Below, piece by piece: positions 51,463-51,909 of a stretch of DNA of 51,909 bases. Below the pieces are notes generated by a model. The model made no database searches, had not been told where the DNA came from, and worked only from the letters and a program-made list of their open reading frames with translations. The first letter of the stretch is position 1; every line of letters starts with the position of its first letter. The DNA comes from Collinsella aerofaciens (lineage in GTDB: Bacteria; Actinomycetota; Coriobacteriia; Coriobacteriales; Coriobacteriaceae), in the NCBI GenBank assembly GCA_905213725.1, contig CAJMJM010000002.1, forward strand, positions 1 through 51,909, in the 5' to 3' direction. A program made the position numbers and the translations under genes.

Positions 51463-51680
51463 TGGTCAAAAAATGCCAAATATGAGTACGGGCACTAATT
51501 CTGTAGCATATAAATTAGACACAATTTGACGAATTGGACCGCATATGTCCAGTTTTGCTGTCAGAAAACATGCTCATCTGGACCGTTAGCCGTTGCTTTG
51601 ATGTCAGATTTGCCCTTTGGGACCTCGAAAATGCTGTTACAAAAGAGGTAGCAGTACTCATATTTGGCATTTTTTGACCA
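51463..51680. repeat. 218-bp element with perfect 27-bp terminal inverted repeats
   Basis: The 27-bp arm starting TGGTCAAAAAATGCC (51463-51489) is repeated exactly in reverse at 51654-51680. Between them lie 164 bases of AT-richer DNA with TGGAC/GTCCA around CGCATAT (51535-51551). TGGACCG recurs at 51366, 51535 and 51579. No frame of coding use is present. The size and form resemble a MITE, but no target-site duplication is clear. Confidence 0.85.
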
Positions 51681-51909
51681 CTGCCCTTGAAACGAGTGAG
51701 CTGTGGGGTTCGAATCCCTCTGCGATGGATGGCGTGAATTTTTGTGGTGTAAGAGGGAGGGCCGCGTCAGCGCCCCCTGCGCCTAAGGCTATTCCGCCAC
51801 GCCGTGGCGGTCAAGGACCTCCCTTATGACCTCGTGCGCGGCCAGCCTGACCGCCTGTTGATGTTCACTAAGAAGTGGTCCGAGTGATCACTGGGAAATA
51901 AGCACCGTG
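51681..51909. other. Non-coding end of window with palindromes
   Basis: GAGGGAGG (51753-51760) and CCTCCCTT (51817-51824) face each other around a perfect palindrome, CCGCCACG-C-CGTGGCGG (51794-51810). GGGGTTCGAATCCC (51710-51723) looks like a tRNA T-arm but no complete tRNA can be folded around it. AGTGATCACT lies near the end. No gene is supported. Confidence 0.4.

Noticed and set aside
51700..51740. Possible tRNA 3' end (GGGGTTCGAATCCC)
   Set aside because: Only a T-arm-like stem is present; no anticodon arm, D arm or matching acceptor strand could be placed upstream, and no CCA follows.
51860..51909. Possible 5' end of a serine-type tRNA at the window edge (GTGGTCCGAGTG)
   Set aside because: The sequence after it does not continue as an anticodon arm and the window ends, so it cannot be supported.

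Overview
The window looks like chromosomal DNA from a GC-rich Coriobacteriia (Actinomycetota) gut anaerobe, most likely Collinsella or a close relative. The reasons are the strong GC bias, an AmaP/DUF2273/Asp23 stress-protein trio, an LAQTG-type sortase anchor, a giant acyl-CoA dehydratase activase, a fused ECF transporter ATPase and many small intergenic palindromes. The genus is inferred from gene content, not verified by a search.

Layout. 1-3.5 kb: a minus-strand glutamate/polar amino acid ABC transporter operon (Tat-type lipoprotein, two permeases, ATPase). 3.4-4.1 kb: a non-coding stretch with a 12-codon mini-ORF, REP-like repeats and a very regular array of six 15-bp repeats in alternating orientation. 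4.1-8.8 kb: a DXS-like synthase, an HD-domain protein, a CmpB-type membrane protein, a PII (glnB) gene fragment and a Cof-type HAD phosphatase. 8.8-9.3 kb: a 41-residue type I toxin-like peptide with a likely antisense promoter, bracketed by two copies of one palindrome. 9.3-16.8 kb: a TetR regulator and the 1595-residue activase, a 3-hydroxyacyl-CoA dehydrogenase and the tail of an aryl-sulfate sulfotransferase. 16.8-23.6 kb: a DUF389 membrane protein, a very large coiled-coil/CAP/LAQTG surface protein carrying a nine-G tract and an in-frame amber codon, and an OPT peptide transporter. 23.8-38.9 kb: coaX, dCMP deaminase, a NifU-like protein, lgt, a DUF6020 membrane protein, a YebC protein, amaP-DUF2273-asp23, a YitT protein, two zinc-ribbon membrane proteins, a DUF2752 protein, and an M20 amidohydrolase divergent from a YtcJ-type amidohydrolase. 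38.9-46.2 kb: groES-groEL between two long nested inverted repeats, then an FMN riboswitch controlling ribU-ecfA-ecfT (a riboflavin ECF importer whose ecfT has an in-frame TGA), and two PPOX-fold proteins. 46.3-51.3 kb: an argCJBD operon behind an ARG-box-like operator. The last 560 bases are non-coding and hold a perfect 27-bp inverted repeat.

Most genes are ordinary. The unusual content lies between genes: the alternating 40-bp-period array, one REP-like family with a GGGACAGG-type core and changing stems, several long nested inverted repeats, and one palindrome shared by two distant promoter regions. Several genes are broken or switchable: the amber and poly-G tract in the surface protein, the nonsense codon in ecfT, the glnB and sulfotransferase fragments, and the M20 gene with no stop before its terminator. 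No transposase, integrase, cas gene, rRNA or complete tRNA was seen.
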